A stretch of 64,000 nucleotides of DNA from Flavobacteriaceae bacterium (lineage in GTDB: Bacteria; Bacteroidota; Bacteroidia; Flavobacteriales; Flavobacteriaceae). Within the stretch, counting starts at the first letter, position 1. Every line of letters starts with the position of its first letter. The stretch is taken from assembly GCA_029243245.1 (NCBI GenBank), contig JAQWSK010000006.1, forward strand, positions 1 through 64,000. Direction: 5' to 3'. Made by a program: the position numbers and the translations under genes. The notes beneath the pieces were generated by a model, which saw only the letters and a list, made by a program, of their open reading frames with translations, was not told the DNA's origin and ran no database searches. Positions 1-7,585 of the stretch are shown one piece after another.

Positions 1-135
1 GGAAATCAGATAAGTGGAATAACCAACAATGGTACTGAATCTGAAACAGTTTCTTGGACACCAACTGAAGCTGGAACATACTATTATCAGTGTTCAATTC
101 ACGCAGGAATGGTTGGAACTATAACTGTTAACTAA
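1..135 (+). CDS. Cupredoxin (plastocyanin-like) protein, C-terminal part
   Basis: The first 44 codons of the window are open and end at a TAA. The peptide contains a Tyr-Tyr-Tyr-Gln-Cys-Ser-Ile-His-Ala-Gly-Met stretch. A Cys-x2-His-x2-Met arrangement just before a final beta strand is the copper-ligand loop of type 1 blue-copper domains (plastocyanin, pseudoazurin, cytochrome oxidase subunit II-like). It is therefore the tail of a small periplasmic or outer electron-transfer or copper protein. The start, signal sequence and first His ligand lie outside the window. Its stop codon overlaps, tail to tail, the stop of the minus-strand recombinase relic that follows. Confidence 0.7.
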   Translation, partial: GNQISGITNNGTESETVSWTPTEAGTYYYQCSIHAGMVGTITVN

Positions 136-234
136 ACCACAGACATATCTTCTTCCGTAAGTTCAGGTGTTTCTAATCCTCTTAAATAGATTAAACTTAC
201 ATTTATAGAAGAGTGTCCCATAGCCTTTTGTAGC
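132..234 (-). pseudogene. Tyrosine recombinase C-terminal relic (copy 1)
   Basis: On the minus strand about 33 codons read as the end of a phage/Xer-type tyrosine recombinase: a Met-Gly-His-Ser-Ser-Ile core (the conserved LGHSS box), then Ile-Tyr-Leu-Arg-Gly-Leu where the catalytic Tyr is expected, and a Pro-Glu-Leu-Thr-Glu-Glu-Asp-Met tail before TAG. Upstream the frame is stopped by TAG and TAA codons and nothing else of the enzyme remains. It is the best preserved of a family of related repeats in the first 1.4 kb. Confidence 0.6.
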
Positions 235-345
235 TATGCTTAGTTCTTTTTATTAATTATTTTTGGTTTAATGACTATTGAATGTATATTTAATAAAATT
301 TTTATACGTTTATTATGATATTGACCGGAAATTTGAAAATAGCAG

Positions 346-684
346 ATGGAAGAGACCTCAAATAAATTAAGTGAAGACAACTTCAAGTTTTGTGCTGATT
401 GCGGTAAAAAAATAAGTAAAAAGGCCTTAAGTTGCCCTAATTGTGGAAGTCCAATAATTAAACCTGGAACCCAAAACGCTGAGAATAGATTTATTACAAC
501 TCTATTGTTGTGTTGGTTTCTTGGTGTTTTTGGTGTTCATAGGTTTTACACTGGACATACTTTGATTGGAGTTTTACAGCTTATAACTCTTGGGGGTTGT
601 GGTATATGGACTTTAATTGATTTTATAATGATTCTTTTAGGAAACTTCAAAGACAGTGATGGAGTTAAAATTAAGACGTCTTAG
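346..684 (+). CDS. Zinc-ribbon TM2 domain membrane protein
   Basis: 112 residues. Residues about 16–37 form a zinc ribbon with two Cys-x2-Cys knuckles (FCADCG and CPNCG). From about residue 49 a TM2 domain follows: two hydrophobic segments joined by a tight loop containing GVHRFYTG, ending with a conserved Asp in LIDF. Such proteins are small inner-membrane proteins of unknown role. The gene overlaps the next one (DUF2752) by up to 29 nt. TM2 and DUF2752 proteins are often neighbours in Bacteroidota, so co-translation is likely. The ATG at 346 is the first good start after a non-coding stretch. Confidence 0.8.
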   Translation: MEETSNKLSEDNFKFCADCGKKISKKALSCPNCGSPIIKPGTQNAENRFITTLLLCWFLGVFGVHRFYTGHTLIGVLQLITLGGCGIWTLIDFIMILLGNFKDSDGVKIKTS

Positions 685-979
685 TTTGTTTTTACTTCAT
701 CTTTACCTGAGAAACAAACTTTTATGTTTGGTAGTTTTTTATGAGTTCTTTGCAATAACTCTTCATTCAATTATCTTATTAGATTTCAGAATACCTTGTT
801 TATTTGCTCTATTGTTTGATAAAAAATGTTTTGGGTGCGGTCTTTCTGAAGCTTTTGAGCAATTATTAAACTTAAATTTTTTAATAGCTTCTGAGGTTAA
901 CCCTTTAATATATCCTTTCACCTCTGGAGCAGTCTATTTGCTCTATAAGGAGTATGTAGAGTTTAAATATGACGTTTAA
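656..979 (+). CDS. DUF2752 small membrane protein
   Basis: Up to 107 residues. The hallmark is a CFGCGLSEAF motif (family pattern C-x-G-C-G-x-T/S-x-A-F) at about residue 61, between hydrophobic segments, followed by an Asn-Pro-Leu. This is the DUF2752 signature. The function of the family is unknown. The longest frame opens with GTG at 656 and ATG at 659, inside the end of the TM2 gene; a TTG at 686 is also possible, so the start is uncertain. The gene ends just before recombinase-tail repeat copy 2. Confidence 0.7.
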   Translation: MMELKLRRLSLFLLHLYLRNKLLCLVVFYEFFAITLHSIILLDFRIPCLFALLFDKKCFGCGLSEAFEQLLNLNFLIASEVNPLIYPFTSGAVYLLYKEYVEFKYDV

Positions 980-985
980 GTAATG

Positions 986-1038
986 AAAAAGCTACTTCTT
1001 CTGTGTAAGTTCAGGTATTTTTAATTTCCTTACATTTA
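986..1038 (-). repeat. Recombinase-tail repeat, copy 2
   Basis: The core GTAAGTTCAGGTAT is shared with copy 3 and differs from copy 1 at one base. On the minus strand it still reads Asn-Val-x-Lys-Leu-x-Ile-Pro-Glu-Leu-Thr, matching the Pro-Glu-Leu-Thr tail of copy 1 but lacking the Tyr-containing segment. It carries the 14-mer AAAAAGCTACTTCT, which recurs at 1339–1352. It sits between the DUF2752 gene and the 66-codon gene. Confidence 0.55.
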
Positions 1039-1053
1039 AAGAAAATAATCCTA

Positions 1054-1254
1054 ATGAAAAAGGTATTAGATAAATATCAATTCATAATTGGCACGGTAAT
1101 TATTCTTGCTCTTATGATAAAAGATATAATAGGTGCAGGTATTTTAACATTTGAAGTTACTGACAATTGGTTGCCTTTTGAAATGACAATTACATTATAT
1201 ATTATTTCAATAGCCTTATTAGCAAGACATCTATATCAAAAAAATAAAAGATAG
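1054..1254 (+). CDS. Small two-helix membrane protein, unknown
   Basis: 66 residues with two predicted membrane segments (about residues 10–28 and 43–57), a Lys-rich N-terminus and a basic tail. I do not recognise a family. It starts with ATG shortly after repeat copy 2 and stops five bases before repeat copy 3, so it is framed by related repeats like a cassette. The short length makes the call less certain, but the hydrophobic pattern and A-rich leader resemble real genes nearby. Confidence 0.5.
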   Translation: MKKVLDKYQFIIGTVIILALMIKDIIGAGILTFEVTDNWLPFEMTITLYIISIALLARHLYQKNKR

Positions 1255-1259
1255 TTAAA

Positions 1260-1319
1260 CTAAACCCGAGGCATATCTTCTTTTGTAAGTTCAGGTATTA
1301 TTAATTTCCATACATTTAA
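1260..1319 (-). repeat. Recombinase-tail repeat, copy 3
   Basis: Aligned with copy 1 it begins with the same AACTAAACC boundary, then CATATCTTCTT and GTAAGTTCAGGT. On the minus strand it reads Asn-Val-Trp-Lys-Leu-Ile-Ile-Pro-Glu-Leu-Thr-Lys-Glu-Asp-Met and ends at TAG, the same tail as copy 1 with the Ile-Tyr-Leu-Arg portion deleted. Copies 2 and 3 share that deletion, so they are probably duplicates of each other. Confidence 0.6.
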
Positions 1320-1338
1320 GTTAAATACATACACTATT

Positions 1339-1425
1339 AAAAAGCTACTTCTGGAAAACTCTTTTTTTATAATTTGAAGGGCATTAGTAATCCTATTTTC
1401 CATACTTTTAGAAGGGTATAAATAG
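1339..1425 (-). repeat. Diverged recombinase-tail repeat, copy 4
   Basis: It starts with the exact 14-mer AAAAAGCTACTTCT also found in copy 2 and continues to a stretch resembling the distal part of copies 1 and 3 (AATCCTATTTTCCATACTTTTAGAAG). No coding sense remains beyond a Val-Trp-Lys match on the minus strand. It lies just upstream of the hydrolase gene. Confidence 0.35.
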
Positions 1426-1462
1426 ATTTAAATCTTTCTCATAAAAACTTAACATAGATAAG

Positions 1463-2449
1463 ATGTATAAAGCACCCAAAATAATTTATCAACTAACCTT
1501 ATTACTTTTTATTGTTTTCTCAAGTGTTAGCGCCCAATTTCATAAAGAGATTGTTCATTTTGAAAGCGCAAATCCTTTTTCGCTCAGTGATATTATAATT
1601 GCTCTTGATAAACAAGAAAAGCAAAACGTTTTTGGTCAACTAACTATCCCTACAGACAGTTTGAATCATAATAAAAAATATCCTTTAATTATAGGAGTTG
1701 CAGGAAGTATGGGCTGGAGAGAACATCATCTTGATTATATTAAAATGTACCAGGAGCAAGGCTTTGCAACGTTTGAGCTAAACAGCTTTAAAAGTAGGGG
1801 AATAACCTCTACAGTAGGTTCTCAAGATGAAGTAACGGTTGCTGCTGTAATACTTGATGCGTATCGTGCATTAGAAACTCTAGCGCAACATTCTAATATT
1901 GATAAAGATAAAGTCGCTATTACTGGTTGGAGTTTGGGTGGCGGAGTAGCTCTTTTTTCTGGCTGGTTGCCCTTAAAAAATGTTATCACAACCAAACTTA
2001 GTTTTGCTGCACATTTAGCTTTCTATCCTCCGTGTTTTATAAATCCAGAAAATCTGTCTTTTACAAAAGCTCCCATGCATATTTTAATTGGTGAAGATGA
2101 CAACTGGACACCCGCATCACCGTGTGAAGATTTGGTTAATACATTGTCTAAAAACACCAATATTGGTATTACTGTATATCCTGATTCACATCATGGATTT
2201 GACAGTAAGGAACCTGTTAGCAGAAACGAAAAAGGTTATAGTTTCAAAGATTGTCTATTTGACTTAACGGCAGAAGGAGATGTCTTGATGAATTATTTGA
2301 GACTGCCCATGTCCAATCCCACCCTTCAAAAAGTTGGATTCTTATTTTGTGTTGAGCGAGGCGTCGATATAGGAGGAAATCCAGAAGCAAGAAAAAAATC
2401 ATTAGCCTTCGCTAAAAGTTTTATGGAACGTGAATTATTGACTCCGTAA
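1463..2449 (+). CDS. Secreted dienelactone-hydrolase-like alpha/beta hydrolase
   Basis: 328 residues with an N-terminal signal peptide (about 1–24, ending SVSA). The alpha/beta hydrolase core shows the nucleophile elbow GWSLGG (Ser157), an acid in GEDDNW (Asp212/213) and a His in DSHHGF (His243/244), the usual order for dienelactone hydrolase/prolyl oligopeptidase-type hydrolases. A VAGSMGWREHH segment near residue 80 is the likely oxyanion region. It probably hydrolyses an ester or small amide in the periplasm; the substrate cannot be read. No operon partner: repeats lie upstream and 400 nt of non-coding DNA downstream. Confidence 0.75.
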   Translation: MYKAPKIIYQLTLLLFIVFSSVSAQFHKEIVHFESANPFSLSDIIIALDKQEKQNVFGQLTIPTDSLNHNKKYPLIIGVAGSMGWREHHLDYIKMYQEQGFATFELNSFKSRGITSTVGSQDEVTVAAVILDAYRALETLAQHSNIDKDKVAITGWSLGGGVALFSGWLPLKNVITTKLSFAAHLAFYPPCFINPENLSFTKAPMHILIGEDDNWTPASPCEDLVNTLSKNTNIGITVYPDSHHGFDSKEPVSRNEKGYSFKDCLFDLTAEGDVLMNYLRLPMSNPTLQKVGFLFCVERGVDIGGNPEARKKSLAFAKSFMERELLTP

Positions 2450-2857
2450 AATTTTCAAATCAAAAACTATTACGGAATAGAACTTCATTGTTTTAACACA
2501 ATTGAAATATGATAAAGAAGAAACAAATAAAGAACCTTCAGAAATACAAATTAATATAATAGAAACTACAAATAATTTATACAGTCTGAAAAAGGTAAAT
2601 GCATGCGAAAAAGACTATATTATTAAAATTCTATAAATTCAATTTTTGATTGATTTTTGTCATTTTTAACTCAATTTTGATCATTTTTAGTCATTTTTTG
2701 ATCATTTTTTCCCTTTTTTGATGTTTTTTGACTTTTTATAATTTCACTTCCTCTGACTGATTAGCCAAGACCAATTAAACCATAATTGATATCCCTGATT
2801 TTTATTTCTTTTATTTAGATTAAAATATTATAACTTGTTAGCTTAAGCATGAGATAA
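2450..2857. other. 408-nt intergenic region
   Basis: No complete gene seen. A reading frame from about 2481 to a TAA at 2634–2636 (plus strand) encodes about 51 codons with plausible composition but no good start and no recognisable family; it may be the tail of a lost gene. From 2641 to 2740 the sequence is a striking series of phased T-tracts. The last 115 nt should hold the promoter of the MFS gene at 2858; I see no clear TAnnTTTG octamer there. Confidence 0.5.
2641..2740. repeat. Ten phased T-tracts (probable curved DNA)
   Basis: Runs of 4–6 T begin at 2643, 2654, 2663, 2675, 2684, 2694, 2705, 2714, 2724 and 2733. The steps are 9–12 bp with a mean of 10.0, close to one helical turn. Most are preceded by C-A or G-A and followed by G or A, and TTTTGATCATTTTT occurs twice, 21 bp apart. 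Phased A/T-tracts on one face of the helix are known to bend DNA. The array sits 120–215 bp upstream of an MFS transporter start. Confidence 0.7.
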
Positions 2858-4123
2858 ATGCAAGACCCGAAAATTAGCAAAGGTTCTTTTTTAAACATAA
2901 CACTTTTAATACTTTCAGGGGAGTTAATCTATATGCTTCCCTATGTTTTGGCTCGAGTATTTAGGCCTACGTTTTTGGATGTATTTCGCTTAACAAATTT
3001 TGAATTAGGTAGCTTGTTTTCCGTTTACGGAATAGTAGCGCTACTATCTTATTTATATGGAGGAGTTCTTGCAGATAAATTTTTACCAAGAAAATTAATT
3101 GCTTTATCCCTTTTTTCAACTTCCTTAGGAGGTTTAATAATGGCAACTTTTCCGTCTTATTTAGTCTTACAGATCTTATTTGGCTATTGGGGATTTACCA
3201 CTGTTTTCTTATTTTGGGGAGCTATGATTAAAGCTACCCGTTTATGGGGAGGATCTTTAAGTCAAGGTCAAGCATTTGGATTTTTAGATGGCGGAAGAGG
3301 TTTAGTTGCGGCTTCAATGGGCAGTATCGGTGTTTTTATTTTTTCATTTATTTTAACAACTGACATTAAATCAGCCAATTTAATTGAGCGTCAAGAAGCA
3401 TTTCGTTATGTTATTTTATTCACCTCGTTTATGGTTGCTTTAATAGGGTTTTTAGTGCTTGTGTATATGAAGTCTGAAGGAGAAAATGAAATAAAAGATA
3501 TAGCTTCAACAAATTCTTTTTCTAATATTAAATCAGTTATGAAAATCCCATCGGTATGGCTATTAATGATTATTATAATTTCTGCTTATGTTGGGTATAA
3601 GTTAACTGACATATATTCTTTATACGCTTCTGATGTGATGCTTTATGATCAAATACAAGCTGCTGAAGTTGGAGCATTACAGTTGTACCTTAGACCGATA
3701 GTATGTGTCATTATAGGTTTACTAGCAGATAAAACAAGTGGGGTCTTCTGGATCATTGCTGGTTTTATAATAATGTTAATCGGAGCAATAATTTTTGCCT
3801 CTGGAGTTATTCAATCAAATATGAACTTTGTTTTTTTCTTATCATTAATTATAATTGCAATTGGAACCTACGCAGCAAGAGCTCTATACTTTGCTATATT
3901 TCAAGAAGGATATATCCCTTTAGCTTATATGGGAACAGCTGTAGGAATAATATCTGTAGTTGGATACACCCCAGATGTTTTTGCAAGCCCTATTATGGGT
4001 TATTTGTTGGATAGTTACCCTGGGATTGTTGGACATCAATACGTTTTTACTATGCTAGTGCTATTTTCTATTTTGGGGCTATTTGCTTCAATAAAATTTG
4101 CCAAACTGGTAAAAGCAGGATAA
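2858..4123 (+). CDS. Major facilitator superfamily transporter
   Basis: 421 residues, about 12 hydrophobic segments. Between helices 2 and 3 there is a GGVLADKFLPRK stretch, a variant of the MFS loop motif G-x-L-a-D-r-x-G-r-k, and a looser match (GLLADK) recurs in the second half. A soluble central loop of about 25 residues separates the two six-helix halves. It is an inner-membrane secondary transporter; the substrate cannot be assigned. It stands alone, with curved-looking DNA upstream. Confidence 0.75.
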   Translation: MQDPKISKGSFLNITLLILSGELIYMLPYVLARVFRPTFLDVFRLTNFELGSLFSVYGIVALLSYLYGGVLADKFLPRKLIALSLFSTSLGGLIMATFPSYLVLQILFGYWGFTTVFLFWGAMIKATRLWGGSLSQGQAFGFLDGGRGLVAASMGSIGVFIFSFILTTDIKSANLIERQEAFRYVILFTSFMVALIGFLVLVYMKSEGENEIKDIASTNSFSNIKSVMKIPSVWLLMIIIISAYVGYKLTDIYSLYASDVMLYDQIQAAEVGALQLYLRPIVCVIIGLLADKTSGVFWIIAGFIIMLIGAIIFASGVIQSNMNFVFFLSLIIIAIGTYAARALYFAIFQEGYIPLAYMGTAVGIISVVGYTPDVFASPIMGYLLDSYPGIVGHQYVFTMLVLFSILGLFASIKFAKLVKAG

Positions 4124-4385
4124 GGAAAATTCATTAAAAACGAAAAGGGCAAAAAAAGCAACCATACTTTTAATACCCTTTAAGCTATTTCGCTGCGTGA
4201 ACAACGAAGTGCGAATGTAAGCCAAATTATATTATTAACCATTAACATATATATTATTTTTGGTTGTCGTTGGAGAGTAAACGAAAAATCATAAAAATTA
4301 GTACTGATTTTTTAGTCAGGGGCTTTGATTATAAATATGATTTATTTACTTTAATGAACAATAATTCTTTCTAATTTGGGAAGTA

Positions 4386-5570
4386 GTGACAAAAAAAGAC
4401 GTGTATGTAGTTTCTGCTGTTCGAACACCACTAGGTAGCTTTGGTGGTATTTTTGCTAACGTATCGGCTACTAATCTTGGTTCAGCAGCAATAAAAGGTG
4501 CTCTAGATAAGGCTAATTTAGATCCAAACAGCATAAATGAAGTTTTTATGGGTAATGTTTGCTCTGCAAATTTGGGACAAGCCCCCGCTAGGCAAGCAGC
4601 TTTAACTGCTGGAATTTCTGATACCGTTCCTTGTACTAGTATAAATAAAGTTTGTTCCTCTGGAGCAAAATCAATTATGCTTGCTGCACAGAGCATTTTA
4701 TTAGGTCAGTCTGATCTTATAGTTGCAGGTGGGATGGAGAATATGTCTGCTGTTCCTTATTATATACCAAAAGCCAGATACGGATATAAATATGGTAATG
4801 CAGAATTAATTGATGGTTTACATAAAGATGGTTTATTAGACCCCTATAATGAAATATCAATGGGTGTTTTTGCGGACAAAACTGCAGAGAAATATGATAT
4901 TTCAAGGCAAGAGCAAGATAATTATGCCATTCGTTCGTATAAAAATTCAGCTGCAGCTAATGAAAATGGAGTTTTTGCTAATGAAATTATCGGTGTTAGT
5001 GTCCCTCAGAGACGTGGAGATCCTGTTATGATAATGGAAGATGAGGGATATAAAAATGTGGATTTCGAAAAAATTCCACAATTAAGAGCCGCTTTTACTA
5101 AGACTGGAACTGTAACGGCTGCAAATGCTTCTACCATTAATGATGGTGCCTCAGCGCTTGTTTTAGCAAGTGCTGAGGCAGTAAAAAAACATGACTTAAA
5201 TCCTATTGCAAAAATTTTATCTTATGCGGATGCTGCCCAGGAACCTGAGTGGTTTACAACTGCTCCAACTAAAGCTGCTCCTAAAGCACTGGGATTAGCA
5301 AAAATGTCAACCACTGATGTTGACTATTTTGAAGTTAATGAAGCATTTTCAGTTGTCCCTTTGGCTTTTAATAAAATATTAAATATTGATATAAACAAAG
5401 TAAATATTCACGGAGGGGCTGTTTCTATGGGTCACCCACTGGGAGCTTCTGGTGCAAGAATTGTTACTACTCTCATTAATGTGTTACAAACTAAAGATGC
5501 AACAATTGGATGTGCAGCAATTTGTAATGGAGGGGGTGGTGCTAGCTCAATTGTTATTGAACGCCTATAA
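4386..5570 (+). CDS. Acetyl-CoA C-acyltransferase (thiolase)
   Basis: 394 residues, the usual length for a degradative or biosynthetic thiolase. The acyl-accepting Cys90 lies in NKVCSSGAKS, the catalytic His350 in MGHPLGASGAR, and the second catalytic Cys380 in ICNGGGGAS; all are intact. It condenses or cleaves acetyl-CoA with acyl-CoA in the cytoplasm (AtoB/PhaA type). The frame opens with GTG at 4386; no ATG near it fits. It is a single gene followed by a hairpin terminator, and is the only complete thiolase in the window. That matters because a dead thiolase fragment lies beside the acyl-CoA dehydrogenase cluster at 42,045. Confidence 0.9.
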   Translation: MTKKDVYVVSAVRTPLGSFGGIFANVSATNLGSAAIKGALDKANLDPNSINEVFMGNVCSANLGQAPARQAALTAGISDTVPCTSINKVCSSGAKSIMLAAQSILLGQSDLIVAGGMENMSAVPYYIPKARYGYKYGNAELIDGLHKDGLLDPYNEISMGVFADKTAEKYDISRQEQDNYAIRSYKNSAAANENGVFANEIIGVSVPQRRGDPVMIMEDEGYKNVDFEKIPQLRAAFTKTGTVTAANASTINDGASALVLASAEAVKKHDLNPIAKILSYADAAQEPEWFTTAPTKAAPKALGLAKMSTTDVDYFEVNEAFSVVPLAFNKILNIDINKVNIHGGAVSMGHPLGASGARIVTTLINVLQTKDATIGCAAICNGGGGASSIVIERL

Positions 5571-5600
5571 GTTTTGAGGTTTATAAAACTTCATTTTTTT
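5569..5600 (+). terminator. Rho-independent terminator after thiolase
   Basis: AAGTTTT (5569–5575) pairs with AAAACTT (5585–5591) across a 9-nt loop, followed two bases later by seven T. The stem is short and AT-only, but it starts at the stop codon and has a good U-tract. Confidence 0.5.
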
Positions 5601-5680
5601 GAGATATAAATTCAATCCTAATAAGAGTAAAAAATCTTCTTGGTATAAAGAAAATTAAAAGTAAATTGTGACTAAATCAG

Positions 5681-6268
5681 ATGAAAATAAAATCTAACCT
5701 AACTTTTTTTTTATTAATTTTTATGTATAATTCTCATTCACAAAACAAACTTCCATTTTTTGAAATTCCTGAGGCTCCCAAGGAAATTTCTTCTTCTTCT
5801 GTGACTGCCAGAATGATCCAAGGTGTTGGTTTTAGATACTACTGGGCAACAGAAAGTTTGACCGAAAAGGATTTGTTATACAGGCCCTCTATAGATGCTC
5901 AATCAAGTTATGAGACTCTTGAACACATATACTCTTTATCTCTCACTATAAATAATGCAGCAAGCTCTACTCCAAATATTCGTCCTATAAAAGAAGTCCC
6001 AAAAGATTTTGTTTCTCTTAGAAAAGAAACTCTAACTCAATTAAAATTAGCTAGTGATAAGTTTTTATTAGCAAAACCTGATGATCTTGAAAAAATGAAA
6101 GTTGTTTTCCAAAGAAAGTCCAATCAATCTTCATTTCCTGTATGGAATTTAATTAATGGTCCTATATCCGATGCTATTTATCATACCGGGCAAATTATTA
6201 GTTTTAGGAGGACTTCTGGAAATCCAGTTCCAAAGGGAGTTAATGTTTTTTTAGGAGTAAAAAATTAA
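5681..6268 (+). CDS. Secreted DinB-like protein
   Basis: 195 residues with a signal peptide (about 1–20). The rest is a four-helix DinB/YfiT-type fold: His82 in LEHIYSLS and His168 in AIYHTGQI, with the family-typical NGPISDA before and SFRRTSGNP after. DinB-fold proteins bind a divalent metal through three His; here I see two clear ligands and no His four residues before His168, so metal binding may be altered. Export is unusual for thiol-transferase members. The function of this Bacteroidota subgroup is unknown. It is convergent with the SDR gene that ends at 6276. Confidence 0.65.
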   Translation: MKIKSNLTFFLLIFMYNSHSQNKLPFFEIPEAPKEISSSSVTARMIQGVGFRYYWATESLTEKDLLYRPSIDAQSSYETLEHIYSLSLTINNAASSTPNIRPIKEVPKDFVSLRKETLTQLKLASDKFLLAKPDDLEKMKVVFQRKSNQSSFPVWNLINGPISDAIYHTGQIISFRRTSGNPVPKGVNVFLGVKN

Positions 6269-6275
6269 TTCTATT

Positions 6276-7073
6276 TTACTTTTTATATCGTCCAGGAGCT
6301 AAGGCCCTGCTCAAAAGAGAGAAAACAAAAGACGGCAAAAGCCTTATTAAAAAAACAATAATTTTCCATGTTTTTGTAGGAACACACAAACTCTTTCCTT
6401 TAAGAGTTGCTTCTACTGCTTCCTCAGCAATTCTTTTTGCGTCTTTTTTCATAAAGGTTGGAACCCTATCCATCTCATTTTGAACTCCACTAGCTTTATG
6501 AAAGTTTGTTACTGTATATCCAGGGCATACAGCTGTTGATGTAATTCCTTTGCGATTATAGCTCAAATTTAAACCTTCACTAAATCTATTCATAAATGTT
6601 TTAATTGGTCCATAAAGAGATTGAATTGAAGAAGGAGGTGCAAAGGCTGCTACAGATGAAATAATCATTATCCTTCCATGTTTTTTTTGAAGCATTTTTT
6701 TTATAAAAACTTTTGTTAAACTAATTACAGATATTCCCAAAACTCGAATAAACTTTTCCTCATCCTCCATTGATGTCTCATGAAATTTATCCGGGTTTGC
6801 AAAACCAGCATTGTTAACTAAAACAGAAACGTCATAATTTTTTGAACTACAGTAATCAAAAATTTTGAATGGTGAGTGCTTGTCATTCAAATCACAGGAA
6901 ATGAAATCTACCTTAACATTGTTTTCTGATTGAATGTTTTTTGAAACTTGACTTAATCTATCCTTTGATCTTGCTGTTAAAACTAAATTGTATCCTTTTT
7001 TTGCAAGACACTTTGATATTTCAAGTCCTATTCCTGAGGAAGCACCAGTTACTAGAGCATAAGAATTTTTCAT
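6276..7073 (-). CDS. Short-chain dehydrogenase/reductase
   Basis: 265 residues. Rossmann nucleotide site TGASSGIG (9–16), NNAG (87–90), catalytic Ser139/140, Tyr154 and Lys158 (YGPIK). The C-terminus is hydrophobic then basic (FLIRLLPSFVFSLLSRAL), suggesting membrane association, as in the SDR subfamily resembling DltE/YqjQ and 3-ketoacyl reductases. An Arg/Lys-rich segment after the first beta strand (TARSKDR) fits NADP(H). Substrate unknown. The plus-strand DinB gene converges on it. Confidence 0.8.
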   Translation of the reverse strand: MKNSYALVTGASSGIGLEISKCLAKKGYNLVLTARSKDRLSQVSKNIQSENNVKVDFISCDLNDKHSPFKIFDYCSSKNYDVSVLVNNAGFANPDKFHETSMEDEEKFIRVLGISVISLTKVFIKKMLQKKHGRIMIISSVAAFAPPSSIQSLYGPIKTFMNRFSEGLNLSYNRKGITSTAVCPGYTVTNFHKASGVQNEMDRVPTFMKKDAKRIAEEAVEATLKGKSLCVPTKTWKIIVFLIRLLPSFVFSLLSRALAPGRYKK

Positions 7074-7118
7074 GTAAATATTTTTTATTAATCTATAATA
7101 TGACTTAAGCTTATAAAA

Positions 7119-7544
7119 TTACCATTTAAAAAAATCTTGCTCAGTTATTATTTTGTAATCTTCCTCTTGTTGGGGATCATAATAAAAATAAAAAGAATGT
7201 TTCTCTCCAAAATTTACAACAATTCTTTTGAGGTCTTCAAAATAAAATTCTTTTGCTTTAAATTGAACGTAAAATCTTGTTATAGGCATGTTCTCAAAAA
7301 TCCAATTATCCCCAGTCCTTATATATACATGTCTTAAATATTCATTGTATTGCCCTCTTATTAGTGCAATTATGTCATGATCTGTTTCGTTTGAAATTAA
7401 AAGTGTTGATTTTGAAATTGCTTCAACATTTTGAGGAAATCTATCTGAAAAAATTTCTTGTCCAGTTTTTCCTCTTTGTGCACTTAAAGAATAGGACAAG
7501 AAAATTAATGTCATAAATTTCATTATGGTATTTATACCAATCAT
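7119..7544 (-). CDS. Secreted protein of unknown function
   Basis: 141 residues from the first ATG; a later Met at residue 8 gives a cleaner signal peptide (MKFMTLIFLSYSLSAQ) and may be the true start. The mature part is about 120 residues, rich in aromatic residues and charge, with probable beta strands and no motif I know. It reads in the same direction as the downstream SDR, 45 nt away, so they may share a transcript. Confidence 0.55.
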   Translation of the reverse strand: MIGINTIMKFMTLIFLSYSLSAQRGKTGQEIFSDRFPQNVEAISKSTLLISNETDHDIIALIRGQYNEYLRHVYIRTGDNWIFENMPITRFYVQFKAKEFYFEDLKRIVVNFGEKHSFYFYYDPQQEEDYKIITEQDFFKW

Positions 7545-7585
7545 TTTATTATTTTAACCAAATTATAATTACTCCGTGAATTGTT

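Noticed and set aside
132-1425. Integron attC sites between small genes
   Set aside because: No imperfect palindromes with attC core sites were seen; the repeats instead translate as a recombinase tail.
2641-2740. CRISPR array or microsatellite
   Set aside because: The units are not identical and no spacers of constant length exist; only the T-run phase is regular.
4124-4385. Terminator after the first MFS gene (AAAAGGG … CCCTTT)
   Set aside because: The loop is about 30 nt and no U-tract follows.
4346-4696. Open frame of 116 codons on the minus strand
   Set aside because: It is antisense to the thiolase, whose active-site residues are all intact; the peptide has no domain character.
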